DNA from: Populus alba
Taxonomy: Eukaryota > Streptophyta > Magnoliopsida > Malpighiales > Salicaceae
NCBI RefSeq assembly: GCF_005239225.2
Contig: NC_133293.1
Span: forward strand, 19,746,333-19,810,332
Reading direction: 5' to 3'
DNA: 64,000 nucleotides
Positions 1 to 12,622 of the stretch are shown here, one piece after another; position 1 is the stretch's first letter, and the number at the start of each line of letters is the position of its first letter. A model generated the notes under the pieces. The model was not told the origin of the DNA and made no database searches. It saw only the letters and a list, made by a program, of their open reading frames with translations. Both the position numbers and the translations under genes were made by a program.

Positions 1-3000
1 GAGAAGGAGAGGCAGGTCAGTGGCAATGGTGACGAGACATCACTGGAAGTTCAGGAGTTTGCAGAATCTAAAGGAAAAGGTAAACCGGTAGAGGGTGGAG
101 AGGAAGAGATGGAGGTTGGTGGAGATGGTGGTAAGACTTCATCTGAAGTCGAGGATGCAGATACTGATGCTGATGCTCAGTGTGTGAGAATTGCAAGTGG
201 GATTGGCGGGGAAGCCCAAGCTATAGTAGAAGAAGCGACTATCGTTACGGATGAGAAGAGTTTGAAAAGGGAATTGGTAGAGGAGGGTGTTGAGGGAGTT
301 GAGATTCATGCTAGTCAGAAAGTGAGTTCTCGAGTAGTTGGGCTGTCAGAGAATGAATCTCAGGTTCAAAGAGCTGAAAGTGGAGCAGGAGGTCCTTCCA
401 TGGCAGTAGGTTCTTCAGTAGGTGAAACCCAAGTTATAGAGAAATTTGAATTGGTTGAGGAAGCTGCGGGTAGGGCCGAGGAAAAAGATGGCAATCTGAA
501 CGATGCACTTCAGGATTCAGAGACGCAAGAGGTGCTTGTTTTGCATGACGAAGTGTGGAATTCTGGTACTGAAACTGAGATTGTAACTTCTCCAACTGTG
601 GAAGATATGAATGTAGAGACCAAAGTTGTTGATGTAGTTGTGGTGATGGCCAATAATGAAGGTTTAGATCCCAAGGTTGAAGCAACTAGGAGTGATGCTT
701 TGAAGGGAGAACTTGCTGGTGATTTAGAGGGGATTATCTCAACTTCTGAAAGTTCACCAGTTTTAACAGAAAAAGACAGCATTGCCAACCCAGACTTGGA
801 ATTGTTGGATAAACAAACACAAGTTGCCATTGAAGGGAGGGTTTCATCAACTGACGACAAAAATATAACATGTCCTAACAATGAAGGTATGGACACTGAT
901 GCTTTTAGTGAAAGTTTTTGTTTTTCAGTGGAAGAACTGCAGGGAACATCTGAGACAGCCAATGGGAGCACTGAAAATGGCTATAATGCATGTGCAGATT
1001 CGCAATCTTCGTATCAACCAGCTCAAGCAGTTGTGGGAGCTGTAGTTGTAGCAAAGGAAAACAATGTGCTTCTGAATCCTGAAAAGAACAAAAAAGCAAT
1101 AACTGCGTGCATAGTTAATAACTCCGAAGAAGCTGATCTACAGAAAGAGCAAGTAATAACAGTTTGCCAACAGCAGAAAGGTGAGACCATTAATGGAAGC
1201 ACTGAAATAAGGACTAAGACAACATGTGGAGGGATGGAAATGGATGTTGAAACAGCTTTGACACACAACGATGAGGTTTTGACCTCTCATACTGAAGTTC
1301 CAGATCCTTCTGTAAAAGATCAACAGTTGAAGCCTGAAGAAGGTTTAGACAAAAGTGCACCCAGTGATCCTGCTCATGTTGATTCAATCAAAGAACAACT
1401 GATGGAAGTTCAAGAACAGGCTACTCTTGCTAAAGAACTTGGAGGGGAAAAGATAAACCTAGAAGAACAGAACTCACATGCCGAAACAGCATCTGTGTGC
1501 ACAGAAACAGATAGCCAGCTCATGGATGTGGGGGGAAATGTTATCGCAAGCAATGAGGAAGTTTTGAATTCCAAAACTGAACTCAAGGAGCTTGCTGAAA
1601 GCGATCAGCAATTAGAGGTCGAAACTGAACTCGAGGAGCTTGCTGAAAGTGATCAGCAATTAAAGGTCGAGGAAGGTTTGGATGAGGGTGCATGTCATGG
1701 TCCTTTTGAGATTGTTTCAAATGCAGGGCAAGAAATGACAAATGAAGAACATGTTCTTGATGCTGAAAAGGTTGATTTACAAGGGCAAGAAATGGAAGTT
1801 GAAGAACAAGATACTGACACTGAACAGCTGAACACCATGGAGGAGAAATCTTCTAAATTGTCAGTGTTAAAGCCTGGAAGCTCAGAGAAAGAAGATCAGG
1901 CTTGTTATCTGCTGCCGCCAGATAATGAAGGTGAGTTTTCTGTATCAGATTTGGTCTGGGGTAAAGTAAGGAGTCATCCTTGGTGGCCTGGACAGATATT
2001 TGATCCATCAGATGCGTCCGAGAAAGCAATGAGGTATCATAAGAAGGACTGCTATTTAGTAGCTTATTTTGGGGACCGAACATTTGCATGGAATGAAGCA
2101 TCTTTACTAAAGCCTTTCAGGTCACACTTCTCTCAGGTTGAGAAGCAGAGCAATTCGGAAGTATTTCAGAATGCTGTTGATTGTGCTCTGGAAGAAGTTT
2201 CCAGACGAGTGGAGCTGGGTCTGGCTTGCTCATGTCTGCCAAAGGATGCCTACGATGAAATCAAATGTCAGGTAGTTGAAAATACTGGAATCCGGCCAGA
2301 GGCAAGTACAAGAGATGGTGTTGACATAGATATGAGTGCTGATTTGTTTCAACCAGATAACTTAGTGGATTATATGAAAGCATTAGCGCAATCTCCAGCT
2401 GGTGGGGCTAATAGATTGGAGTTTGTGATTGCAAAGTCTCAGTTGCTGGCCTTCTATCGTTTAAAAGGTTACTCTGAACTGCCTGAATATCAGTTTTGTG
2501 GAGGGTTGTTGGAGAAGTCAAATGCTTTACAATTTGAGGATGGATCGATTGATCACACATCTGCTGTTTATGAGGATCATGGGCAAATTTCATCGGGTGA
2601 GGAGATTTTGCAAGCTCAAAGAGGCTCTTCTCACAAACGCAAACATAATCTGAAGGATAGCATCTATCCCAGGAAAAAAGAGAGAAACTTGTCTGATTTG
2701 ATCAGTGACTCGTGGGATTCTGTGGATGATGAAATTGGGTCTGATGGGAAAGCAAATAGTATGCTAGTTTCCCCTTCTGGCAAGAAAAGAAAAGGCTCTG
2801 ATACCTTTGCTGATGATGCATACATGACAGGACGGAGGAAGACTATATCTTTTGCAAAAGTGTCTTCAACCGCATTGAAGCCCTCCTTCAAGATTGGCGA
2901 ATGCATCCAAAGAGTTGCTAGCCAAATGACTGGGTCTCCTTCTATCCTGAAGTGTAATAGCCCTAAGGTAGATGGAAGCAGTGATGGGCTTGTTGGAGAT

Positions 3001-3783
3001 GGATCTGATGCTTTGTTTTTGCATTCTGAGGATGCTGAGATAAAGAGAATAATCGTTCCAACAGAATACTCATCACTTGATGATCTGCTATCACAACTTC
3101 ACTTGACAGCACAAGATCCCTTGAAAGGATATGGTTTCTTGAACATCATCATTAGTTTCTTCTCTGATTTCAGGAACTCAGTGGTCATGGACCAGCATGA
3201 TAAAGTATCTGGTAAGAGAAAAACATCCCATTCTTCTGGTGGTTTTCCTGAAACATTTGAATTCGAGGATATGAATGACACTTATTGGACAGACCGGGTT
3301 ATTCAAAATGGTTCTGAAGAGCAACCGCCACGTAAAAGTAGGAAAAGGGATAATCTTTTTGTGCCTGTTGTTCTGGATAAACCCAGTGGTAGGTCAAACT
3401 CTAGGAAACAATATTCCGATGGCAATTATGATGTATCAGCTCAGAAACCAGCTGGTTATGTGGATGAGAAGGCTCCGGCAGAGCTTGTAATGCATTTCCC
3501 TGTGGTGGATTCTGTTCCTTCAGAAATAAGCCTAAATAAGATGTTCAGACGCTTTGGACCTCTAAAAGAATCCGAGACAGAAGTTGATAGGGATACCAAT
3601 CGTGCCAGAGTAATTTTCAAGAGGTGTTCAGATGCAGAAGCTGCTTATGGCAGTGCTCCCAAGTTCAACATTTTTGGTCCGATTCTTGTGAATTACCAGC
3701 TCAACTACTCTATATCTGTTCCTTTTAAAACTCCACCTCTCTTCCAAGATGAGGAAGATGCAACTCTTTTTCTTCAATATTGA
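1..3783 (+). CDS. PWWP-domain chromatin protein, 5' partial
   Basis: The reading frame is open from base 1, so the true start lies upstream; the first in-window Met is at base 109. The first ~630 residues are acidic and low-complexity, rich in Glu, Val, Asp and Ser. A PWWP domain follows at about nt 1930-2130 (FSVSDLVWGKVRSHPWWPG, then YFGDRTFAW), with the aromatic-cage surroundings typical of readers of methylated histone H3. Basic stretches (RKKER, KKRK) at nt 2660-2850 could be nuclear signals. The C-terminus (nt 3480-3720) has an RRM-like fold signature (MHFPVVDSVPS...FRRFGPL...ARVIFK), as in plant PDP proteins, some of which work with Polycomb (MSI4/5) complexes at flowering genes. The family link is clear from the sequence; the role is inferred from the family. 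The coding part in this window is one uninterrupted exon. Confidence 0.93.
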   Translation, partial: EKERQVSGNGDETSLEVQEFAESKGKGKPVEGGEEEMEVGGDGGKTSSEVEDADTDADAQCVRIASGIGGEAQAIVEEATIVTDEKSLKRELVEEGVEGVEIHASQKVSSRVVGLSENESQVQRAESGAGGPSMAVGSSVGETQVIEKFELVEEAAGRAEEKDGNLNDALQDSETQEVLVLHDEVWNSGTETEIVTSPTVEDMNVETKVVDVVVVMANNEGLDPKVEATRSDALKGELAGDLEGIISTSESSPVLTEKDSIANPDLELLDKQTQVAIEGRVSSTDDKNITCPNNEGMDTDAFSESFCFSVEELQGTSETANGSTENGYNACADSQSSYQPAQAVVGAVVVAKENNVLLNPEKNKKAITACIVNNSEEADLQKEQVITVCQQQKGETINGSTEIRTKTTCGGMEMDVETALTHNDEVLTSHTEVPDPSVKDQQLKPEEGLDKSAPSDPAHVDSIKEQLMEVQEQATLAKELGGEKINLEEQNSHAETASVCTETDSQLMDVGGNVIASNEEVLNSKTELKELAESDQQLEVETELEELAESDQQLKVEEGLDEGACHGPFEIVSNAGQEMTNEEHVLDAEKVDLQGQEMEVEEQDTDTEQLNTMEEKSSKLSVLKPGSSEKEDQACYLLPPDNEGEFSVSDLVWGKVRSHPWWPGQIFDPSDASEKAMRYHKKDCYLVAYFGDRTFAWNEASLLKPFRSHFSQVEKQSNSEVFQNAVDCALEEVSRRVELGLACSCLPKDAYDEIKCQVVENTGIRPEASTRDGVDIDMSADLFQPDNLVDYMKALAQSPAGGANRLEFVIAKSQLLAFYRLKGYSELPEYQFCGGLLEKSNALQFEDGSIDHTSAVYEDHGQISSGEEILQAQRGSSHKRKHNLKDSIYPRKKERNLSDLISDSWDSVDDEIGSDGKANSMLVSPSGKKRKGSDTFADDAYMTGRRKTISFAKVSSTALKPSFKIGECIQRVASQMTGSPSILKCNSPKVDGSSDGLVGDGSDALFLHSEDAEIKRIIVPTEYSSLDDLLSQLHLTAQDPLKGYGFLNIIISFFSDFRNSVVMDQHDKVSGKRKTSHSSGGFPETFEFEDMNDTYWTDRVIQNGSEEQPPRKSRKRDNLFVPVVLDKPSGRSNSRKQYSDGNYDVSAQKPAGYVDEKAPAELVMHFPVVDSVPSEISLNKMFRRFGPLKESETEVDRDTNRARVIFKRCSDAEAAYGSAPKFNIFGPILVNYQLNYSISVPFKTPPLFQDEEDATLFLQY
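1576..1671 (+). repeat. In-frame 2 x 48 bp duplication inside the PWWP gene
   Basis: Two adjacent 48-base units encode nearly identical 16-residue blocks (TELKELAESDQQLEVE, then TELEELAESDQQLKVE). They differ at only a few bases. The reading frame is kept, so the acidic region has been lengthened by 16 residues without damage to the PWWP domain. Confidence 0.9.
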
Positions 3784-6249
3784 AGTTGATCTGGTATGAA
3801 ACTCAGGTAAACATGTACTGTACTAGGAATGTCTTCTTCATATGGTTTCTTGGTAAATATTAGCAGCCTTGTGATATTTTCGTACTGAATTGGAAATGTC
3901 CTTTTCATATTCTTTCTTGGTAGAGCTTGATTTATTTAGAAGTGGTTAGCAGATTTAGGACAAATATAATCGAAGTATCCGTATCTATATATAAAAAGTA
4001 CTAACTATATGTAAACATTTGATCAGAGTAAAATACACTTGTCTTTTTTTCTCTTCTAATTCTGAGTAAAGAAATATTTCATAATTGGTCATGCCTGTTC
4101 TTTTATTCAGATGTCTTACCTTACTTTCCTATCAGAAATAGGAGGCATGGATCAAATTCCTTCTCATTCTAAAGTATTATTTTCCCACCCCTTGTGTTTT
4201 GATGCTATTACTTCTTTTATTATTGCTGCTATTGTTTTTTTTCTTTTTTTTTAATTTTCACTTCACCTTTTTTGCAAATATTTTTAATTTACTACTTCAT
4301 TTTTTTTTTTAATTAAACAAGAAGTGAATCATGGTGATGCTAAATAACTCAATGCCGTTTCTAAATAAATAAAGGAAAGAACTCATAGGTATATCCATGT
4401 ATGCCCTTGTTTATTTTACAAAATAGTAATGCTTGGATAATTAATAAATGTATTTTTAAAATCTTAAAAATTTCCAATGAACTAAATTATACATGTGCGA
4501 ATGCACATGCCTAAGTTACCAGCAATATTAAATATTTGAATTTGTTCATGGGAGGAGAGAATGTCTGAAAACCAAGAAATTTTGCAGAAAAAAAATTGTA
4601 AGAGATAGGCATCTCGTCTTCTGGGAGTAGCAAGTCTCTGGAGTCTGGAACACTTGGGTGGAAATACATGTTTGTGTTTGTGTGTGCATGTCTTTCATTG
4701 GAAAATATGCACTCTCACTGAAGTTGGAAGTACTCTCATTTGCCAAGAGCATGAATCGGCCTTAAAGTTCTCCCTTTCAAAAATTAAAAACATTTTGATG
4801 AAAAGTAAGCATGGCTTTTAGATGGTTGTAACATTCTTGAGATTAACCTTAAGTTTTGACTTCTTATCGGTCACTGCTGCAGCGTGCTATTGCTCCTTTT
4901 CACTTGTTTTGCTTCATTACTTGTATAAAATGCTGTTTGTTTACGAATCAATTTTTATGATAGGAGATGGCTGGTGCTGAAGATACACACACAGACAACA
5001 CAGCTACTGGCAACGTCTGGCACATTTAACCGATGAATTTGCTGAGAAAAGTAATGAAGCAAACAAGTTATCCGCCGCAGCAGTTGATGGCATATGTTCG
5101 GCAGACAGGTTTGCTGAGGGAAATAACCAGACTAATAGTAACATGTTTCTCTGTATCTTCCACTTGAGCTTCACTTGACTGTGTCTGAAGGAGGATGTAG
5201 AATGTTGCCTTGTTCTGAAACCTCAGTAGTCTTAACTTAGTGCGTTGTAAAGCAGGTTATTAGCGGATTGTAGTTGATGTTCTTGATGAGTAGGAGATTC
5301 GATCATGGAATCATGCTCTGCCTTTCCGTCATTTAAGTTGGTAGGTCTGCATGTCACATGGAATGATTTTCCTTCTGTAAGAAACTGCGAAAGAGGTAGA
5401 GCACTTTTGTCCATAAAGCTGAAAGCATTGGCAGTTTAGCAATGCTGTAATCTTTGGCAGATACCTGGATCCATAGCATCCATGGATCTCTTGAAAAAGC
5501 GTGAGCCTTGGGAGAGAATTTTGGCACGTGTGGCACAAAGCTCCACCTTTCCTCAATTTTCCACAAGTCAGGGGCCAGATTCGTTTCTTTTTTATAGTGT
5601 AATAATTTGATCAAGTTAAAAATAGCCTTGGGAGAGAAATAGTCGAGGATGCAACATGATCAAGTTAAAAATTCACTGAAGAGTGAGGCCTTGGATAGAC
5701 AGCAAATCGTTCATAATTTTGATGCCTCATGATACTTTTCAGAACCGGCTCGATAATATTTATTTTTTTTAGTTTTAATTTATCTTTTTTAGATATTTTG
5801 ATGTGATGTTTCTAAAAATAAAATTTAAAAAATAAAAGAATTATTTAAATATATTTTTAACTAAAAAATTATACTACCAAACAAGCAACTTCTTCATCAC
5901 CGGCCCCGAGCTGGCCAAAAAAATCGGACCTTACTGGACAAGCCGGTGATGGCGCGTAAATGAGCCACTCTCAACGGCTCTTAAACCACGAGACTGTAAG
6001 AATATCACTTTTGCCATCTTGAAAAAAAAAAACTTCTATTCCGCTCCTCAAGGGAAAAAAACAGCAGCCGTTTTATAAAAAACGCCTCTCATTACTCAAA
6101 ATTTATTTTTCTTAACTCATTATCAAAATTTTAAAATTTTCCCTCTCCTTAAATGTCTCTTCCCCTGCCTAGATATATCCTCTTCTTGTAAACAGTCTTG
6201 AGGAATTGAGGAAGAAATCTTTTGATAAAAAAAACCCACTTCATCAAAA
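3784..6249 (+). other. 3'UTR of the PWWP gene and intergenic DNA
   Basis: A donor CAG|GTAAAC at 3806/3807 and an acceptor GATAG|GAG at 4963/4964 fit a ~1.16 kb intron inside the 3'UTR; the exon would resume at 4964. This is inferred from splice consensus only. Bases 5757-5885 hold an AT-rich dispersed repeat copy in reverse orientation. Bases 5890-6249 are the promoter and 5'UTR of the next gene. I see no protein-coding gene here; the short ORFs at 5.2-5.6 kb look fortuitous. Confidence 0.5.
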
Positions 6250-9200
6250 ATGTCCTCTAAAGGAAGTTTTCAACAGTTTCATTTCTCAGGTTCTCTCTGT
6301 TCCTTTGCAAGAAAGAATGGATTTCAAGTTCTTGTTGCCTTTTTATTTATATTCTCTTCCTTTTGGTTATGACTTTTTTTTTAATCATTTTTTCTTAGTT
6401 TTGCATGCCCTGTATTTTTTTGACAAGTTTTTTTTTTTTTTTTTGCATTATTGAATTTCTCTTTCCTTTTCTTTTTCATGGATTTAAAGAGTCAAGAATT
6501 GCTGTAATAACAGTTTATGATTCGAGAAATGCCCGGAAATTTTTGCACCTCTGTTCTATAGAACAAGTCTGTTTTTCGTATGTCCAGTTAAGTATTTTTT
6601 CATGCATCACAATGTGAAAAGATTGTCTTAACGATGGTGTTCTTTCGTTCTGTTCTTTCAATGCCCATTAAAGAGAGAATAATTAGGACATATCAGCGTG
6701 GTTGGTTTTCTTTCGTTCTGTTCTTTCAATCTTGGAGTGTAGAAATGGTTGCTTTTATACTTATGACCTTGGATTTTTTATTTTTTAGAAGTTTCAGAGA
6801 GTAGAAAGAAGGTTGATGTTCAGATGATTCAGAGCTTGAATCCACAGCATATGCAGAATCATGGAGAAAGAGTTGGACATAGAGAGACGGATGCTTCACA
6901 ATCTGAATCCGAGTTTAACTTGCGCAAGAGTCTGGCATGGGATAGTGCCTTCTTCACTAGTCCAGGTTTGCTTCCGAGGCTGAATAAACCTTCTTAACAG
7001 GTGCTGCAGATTGTTTTCGAAGGTTGAAAGTGGAAAAATGAAAGCGTTTTGTTGTGCTTTCTCAGGAGTTCTGGACCCTGAAGAGTTGGAGACACTTAGT
7101 ATTCGGATTGTAGATGATGGAGGAAACACAACCGGAGGCGGGGAACTGAGGTCTGTACCCTCTCAGCTTGTAGGACCACAAAGAAACAATGGAATTGATG
7201 AGTGCGCAGTACGCAAAAGTTTAGCTTGGGATAGTGCCTTTTTTACAAGTTCAGGTACTGCTTTAGATGATTTAGAAGTCTCTGTTGAGGCCCCATTAAT
7301 AAATCAATGCTTGTTCTTATTGTAACCTTGTAAGATTTCAATGTTTAATTGATTTAGTAATTGTAATAGCAAGTTTGCTGCTCTTAGGAGTTTTGAATGC
7401 CGAGGAGTTGTCTCTTGTAAATGGAGGATTTAGACCATCTGAAGCACATTTACTTCCTGGGATTGAAGAAATTTGGAGTTCTATTCAATCGAACTCAACA
7501 AGAAATACCGATTCTTACTCCCTTGCAAGCCTTGAGATTGATCTGTTAGACAATATGAGAGCATTCATGCAAAAATCACATGAGGCATCATCCAATAGCC
7601 CAACATCAACCGGAAAAGTTGGTAGAGAAAATGAAATGCGAAGGGGCAATAGTAAGTATTTTGCTGTTTCTACAAGTATATGCATTGAGAGTGAATGAAG
7701 GCAGCTCGTTCTTTCAATTTTGGGTTGAATTCTAACTGTCCTTGTCAGACTGTTCTACAATTTCATTCCATTGTTGAACCTCATTCCTTCTGTATATGTT
7801 TTCTCTCCATCTATTGCCATGTCAGGCTAAGCAAGCCAGCAAGTTTCCGTCATTAACTTTTTGCTTGTGTAAACTGTGTACTGCTCAATTTGATTTTTAA
7901 AATTTTTTTTCCTTACGCTGCTTTCATTTCCTTGTTGTATTTATCTTGATCTCCTGTATTCACCCTCAGTAATCACGTGTTCAATTCGATACTCATGCTG
8001 CTTTTGTCGTTTCTTCAGCTTCAAAAATATTGGATGCTTCCTCTCGATTAAGAGTAAGTTGTCTCGATTCATATTCACTGCATCATTTTATGTGTACTGT
8101 ACCAAGGCCTCACCTATGCATCATCTGAAATGGTCATTGTTTCGCTTTAATCCCATGGTTTAGCTTTAGGGAGCCATTAAAGAGGTGTTCTACAGCTTTT
8201 GCATTCACTGTCAAGATTGATGAATAGGGTAGCGCCTGCTATTGTAGAGGAACTGAAGTTTTGAATGTGATTAAGCAGGTTGCACCTAACAAAGAATCCA
8301 AATCTTTTCTCAAGCCACCAAAGATATTATGCCGTGCTCGCACTCTATCCACAGCTCCCAACAAAAGGGCTTCTTTGGGTGTAAGCCATGTTAAATTGGA
8401 AAACAAAGGTGCACAAGTTGCTTCTGGTAAGAATTCCAAAAAATTGTCTCATCATGCTCAGAAGATACTGTTGTTGGTAATGGCCTCTATGTTATTCTTA
8501 CAGGGAGAACCAAGATTGTGTTAAAGAAAACTTGTATCCGGGGTTCATCCAGTATTGTCCCAGGTTCAACACCACCAGTGAAACCACCTTCTTCAGTTTT
8601 GCCCTCTGCTGGGAAAGAGTTTGGAGGATTTTGCTGTGCTCCTAATTTCACTGGTAAATCTCCTCCAGATTCCCTGAGGAGAACAGTTAATTCCCGAGTG
8701 TCTAGTTCTGTTTCAACCTCTAGAACTCCTTCAAAGCATTCATTTGGAAACAAAAATGACATGATGAAATCCAGCGACTCTATCTGCTTATTATCCACGC
8801 CCAAGTCACCATCTTGTACATCACCTGCTAGTTCCATGGATGGATGGTCCTCAGAATCATCATCCATCGTTCTTAATCCAAGATCAAATGGTTTTGCTGC
8901 CATTCTTGCAACCACAGCATGCACAGGGATTACTTTTGGCAAGGATGCCTCTCAAGTAACAAATTCTCAGAGACGTCGTTATGAAGAACCTTCTTTGCTA
9001 CATGAAAGTCAGGAAACAAGCTTCATGACCGCGCAACCAAACAAAAACTTAGAGCGAACCAGTCTTGTTCGGTCCAACGTTTCAAAAAGCTTAACATCTT
9101 CAAGTCTTCGAATGCCATTGCCGAAGATTGGATATTTTGATGCGGTTGGTTGTTTTTCATTCGTCTTTTTTATTTGAATGCTTTCTGTTTTGCTAAGAGT

Positions 9201-9658
9201 GGACATGATACAGTTTATTTCACATCTAGTGTATTGTCTTGTAAATTCTTAAAATGCATGAAGAATTCTTCTCTCAGGAAAATTTCGTGGATATAGCACC
9301 AAATGGAGGCCCGAAGTTTTCCTCTGGTGTACAATGCACTTCTTCCAAAAACAGAAGTGGTACAAGTGATGCCAATGGAGCTACAGATAGAACAAGACAT
9401 GGCATGCATCGGTTGGCAGGAGCCACATCGATGTCTGTGAGTAAAACAGGCACAAAGGAGCAGGTGCTGGTCTGCTTACGGGAGAAGAAGCAACCTGTGA
9501 AAGAGCGTGAAGTTATCAAGGGGCATGATCGTGGAAATAAAGTGCATAGAATTGATGAAGATAAAGAAAACATTGGTGGTTTTGAAAATCGAGTTGATGA
9601 CTTGAGCAGACGCGTGCAAGGCATTGCTTTTAAGAGGGAATTGATTACGTTGTCTTAA
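6250..9658 (+). CDS. Plant serine-rich protein of unknown function, 8 exons
   Basis: Exons read from splice sites: 6250-6289, 6789-6965, 7066-7254, 7388-7651, 8019-8053, 8279-8426, 8504-9144, 9278-9658. They join in phase to 624 residues. The start ATG at 6250 was chosen because exon 1 (MSSKGSFQQFHFS) joins exon 2 in frame. Exons 2 and 3 each end with the same block, RKSLAWDSAFFTS, directly followed in the next exon by GVLDPEEL or GVLNAEEL. This looks like an internal duplication of an exon pair. The middle is Ser/Thr/Pro-rich and basic (KILCRARTLSTAPNKRASLG; SKSPSCTSPASS-like runs), and the C-terminus has DEDKENIGG and a basic end. There is no membrane segment or known catalytic motif. Such basic Ser/Pro-rich proteins are sometimes microtubule-associated, but that is only a guess. 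It lies downstream of the PWWP gene and converges with RPS23. Confidence 0.78.
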
Positions 9659-10515
9659 GTAAATAAATGTCCTTCACCGTTTGCTGTCTCAATTATTTAC
9701 AAGCTTGTTGAATTTTTTTATCCGATTTACTCCACAGTAATAACATAAAAATAAGATTTTGAATGCAAGCGCCTTCTCCCTCTATATCGATGTGGTCATA
9801 AAGCATATTGCCAGAAGAATAAAAAAAATTGGGAGAAAACCTGTAACTTATCCATGAAACTCAATAAACAGTGGTTCTCTCAGTCTCCTGATTCTAGGAA
9901 ATCTGCTGGTCAATGACGCTCATGTTAGCTTGGGATATGCTATATGAGAAACGCCGAGAAACAGAGACAACCATTGAACAAGCTGGCAAGCAACTAACTT
10001 TATCTTGGCAGAACCAGATAGAACGCGATAGTGAATCCGCGTATGGAGATCCAAATTTGATGGAACCACTAGATAGCTTGCCTTTATTTATTTTTTTACA
10101 AGCTTCTAGCCAATGCCTCGATAATATACACCAATTCTCACAGTAGATATTTTTTTTCTCTTGAAACTGTTCCGCCTAAAGTGTCGTGACTATAAAACAT
10201 AACGAGCATGACACTAAATGTCCTGCATTAGAAACACCTAGAGCTGCTAGGCCATCTCAGATTCGATCAAAAATTCACAGCAGAACAAAATAATAATAAT
10301 TCACACTAGAACAAAATTCGGAGAAGTAAGGGCAGCACCATGAAGAAAAAATGTCATCCAAACACCATTGTGGTCGAAAATTTTGTTTTCTCAAGACAAA
10401 CAGTCATGTTCAAAGTCATTTGCAAAATTCTGCCGTACATGATAAAGACTACTACTATAGATGAAAGGGTAAGATAGGGAAGAGATTGGATCAAGGAAAA
10501 TCTCTCCCGGTAAAA
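9659..10515. other. Convergent intergenic region
   Basis: This is the tail-to-tail gap between the serine-rich gene (+) and RPS23 (-), and should contain both 3'UTRs. An AATAAA-like signal follows the + gene at about 9661-9667. The short ORFs at 9913-10146 carry no recognisable domain. Confidence 0.5.
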
Positions 10516-12357
<1,842 letters not shown>

Positions 12358-12449
12358 TTTGACGGAGAGAAAGTGCTGCTAGAGTCCAGAGACGGGGATT
12401 GGTTGTTTAATGCTGGGAGAGAGAGGCCGCCTAGTGGAAAACACAGAGG

Positions 12450-12622
12450 AACCCTAATTTGGTTATTGGACTCTATATATGGTGTGCTAGGACTGTTTGG
12501 TTGCCTCCTGTTGTTGTTTAATTGACTAAAATAGCCTTTCTTTTGGCGTAATTACGGATACGCTCTACTGACTTTTTGGTTTTTGGACCTGTTGGGCCGT
12601 GGAGAGGAAAATACTTTGGGCT
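12450..12622 (-). promoter_or_regulatory. RPS23 promoter: telo-box core and site II elements
   Basis: Upstream of the RPS23 ATG lie AACCCTAA (12450-12457), TGGGCC (12593-12598) and TGGGCT (12617-12622). A telo-box next to site II elements, the latter bound by TCP factors, is the known signature of plant ribosomal-protein promoters. A TATA-like CTATATATGG stretch lies at about 12472-12481. Confidence 0.6.

Noticed and set aside
8210..8270. C/D snoRNA-like words (TGATGA followed by CTGA) in an intron of the serine-rich gene
   Set aside because: The spacing of about 40 bases is too short for a plant C/D snoRNA, and no terminal stem or second box pair is visible.
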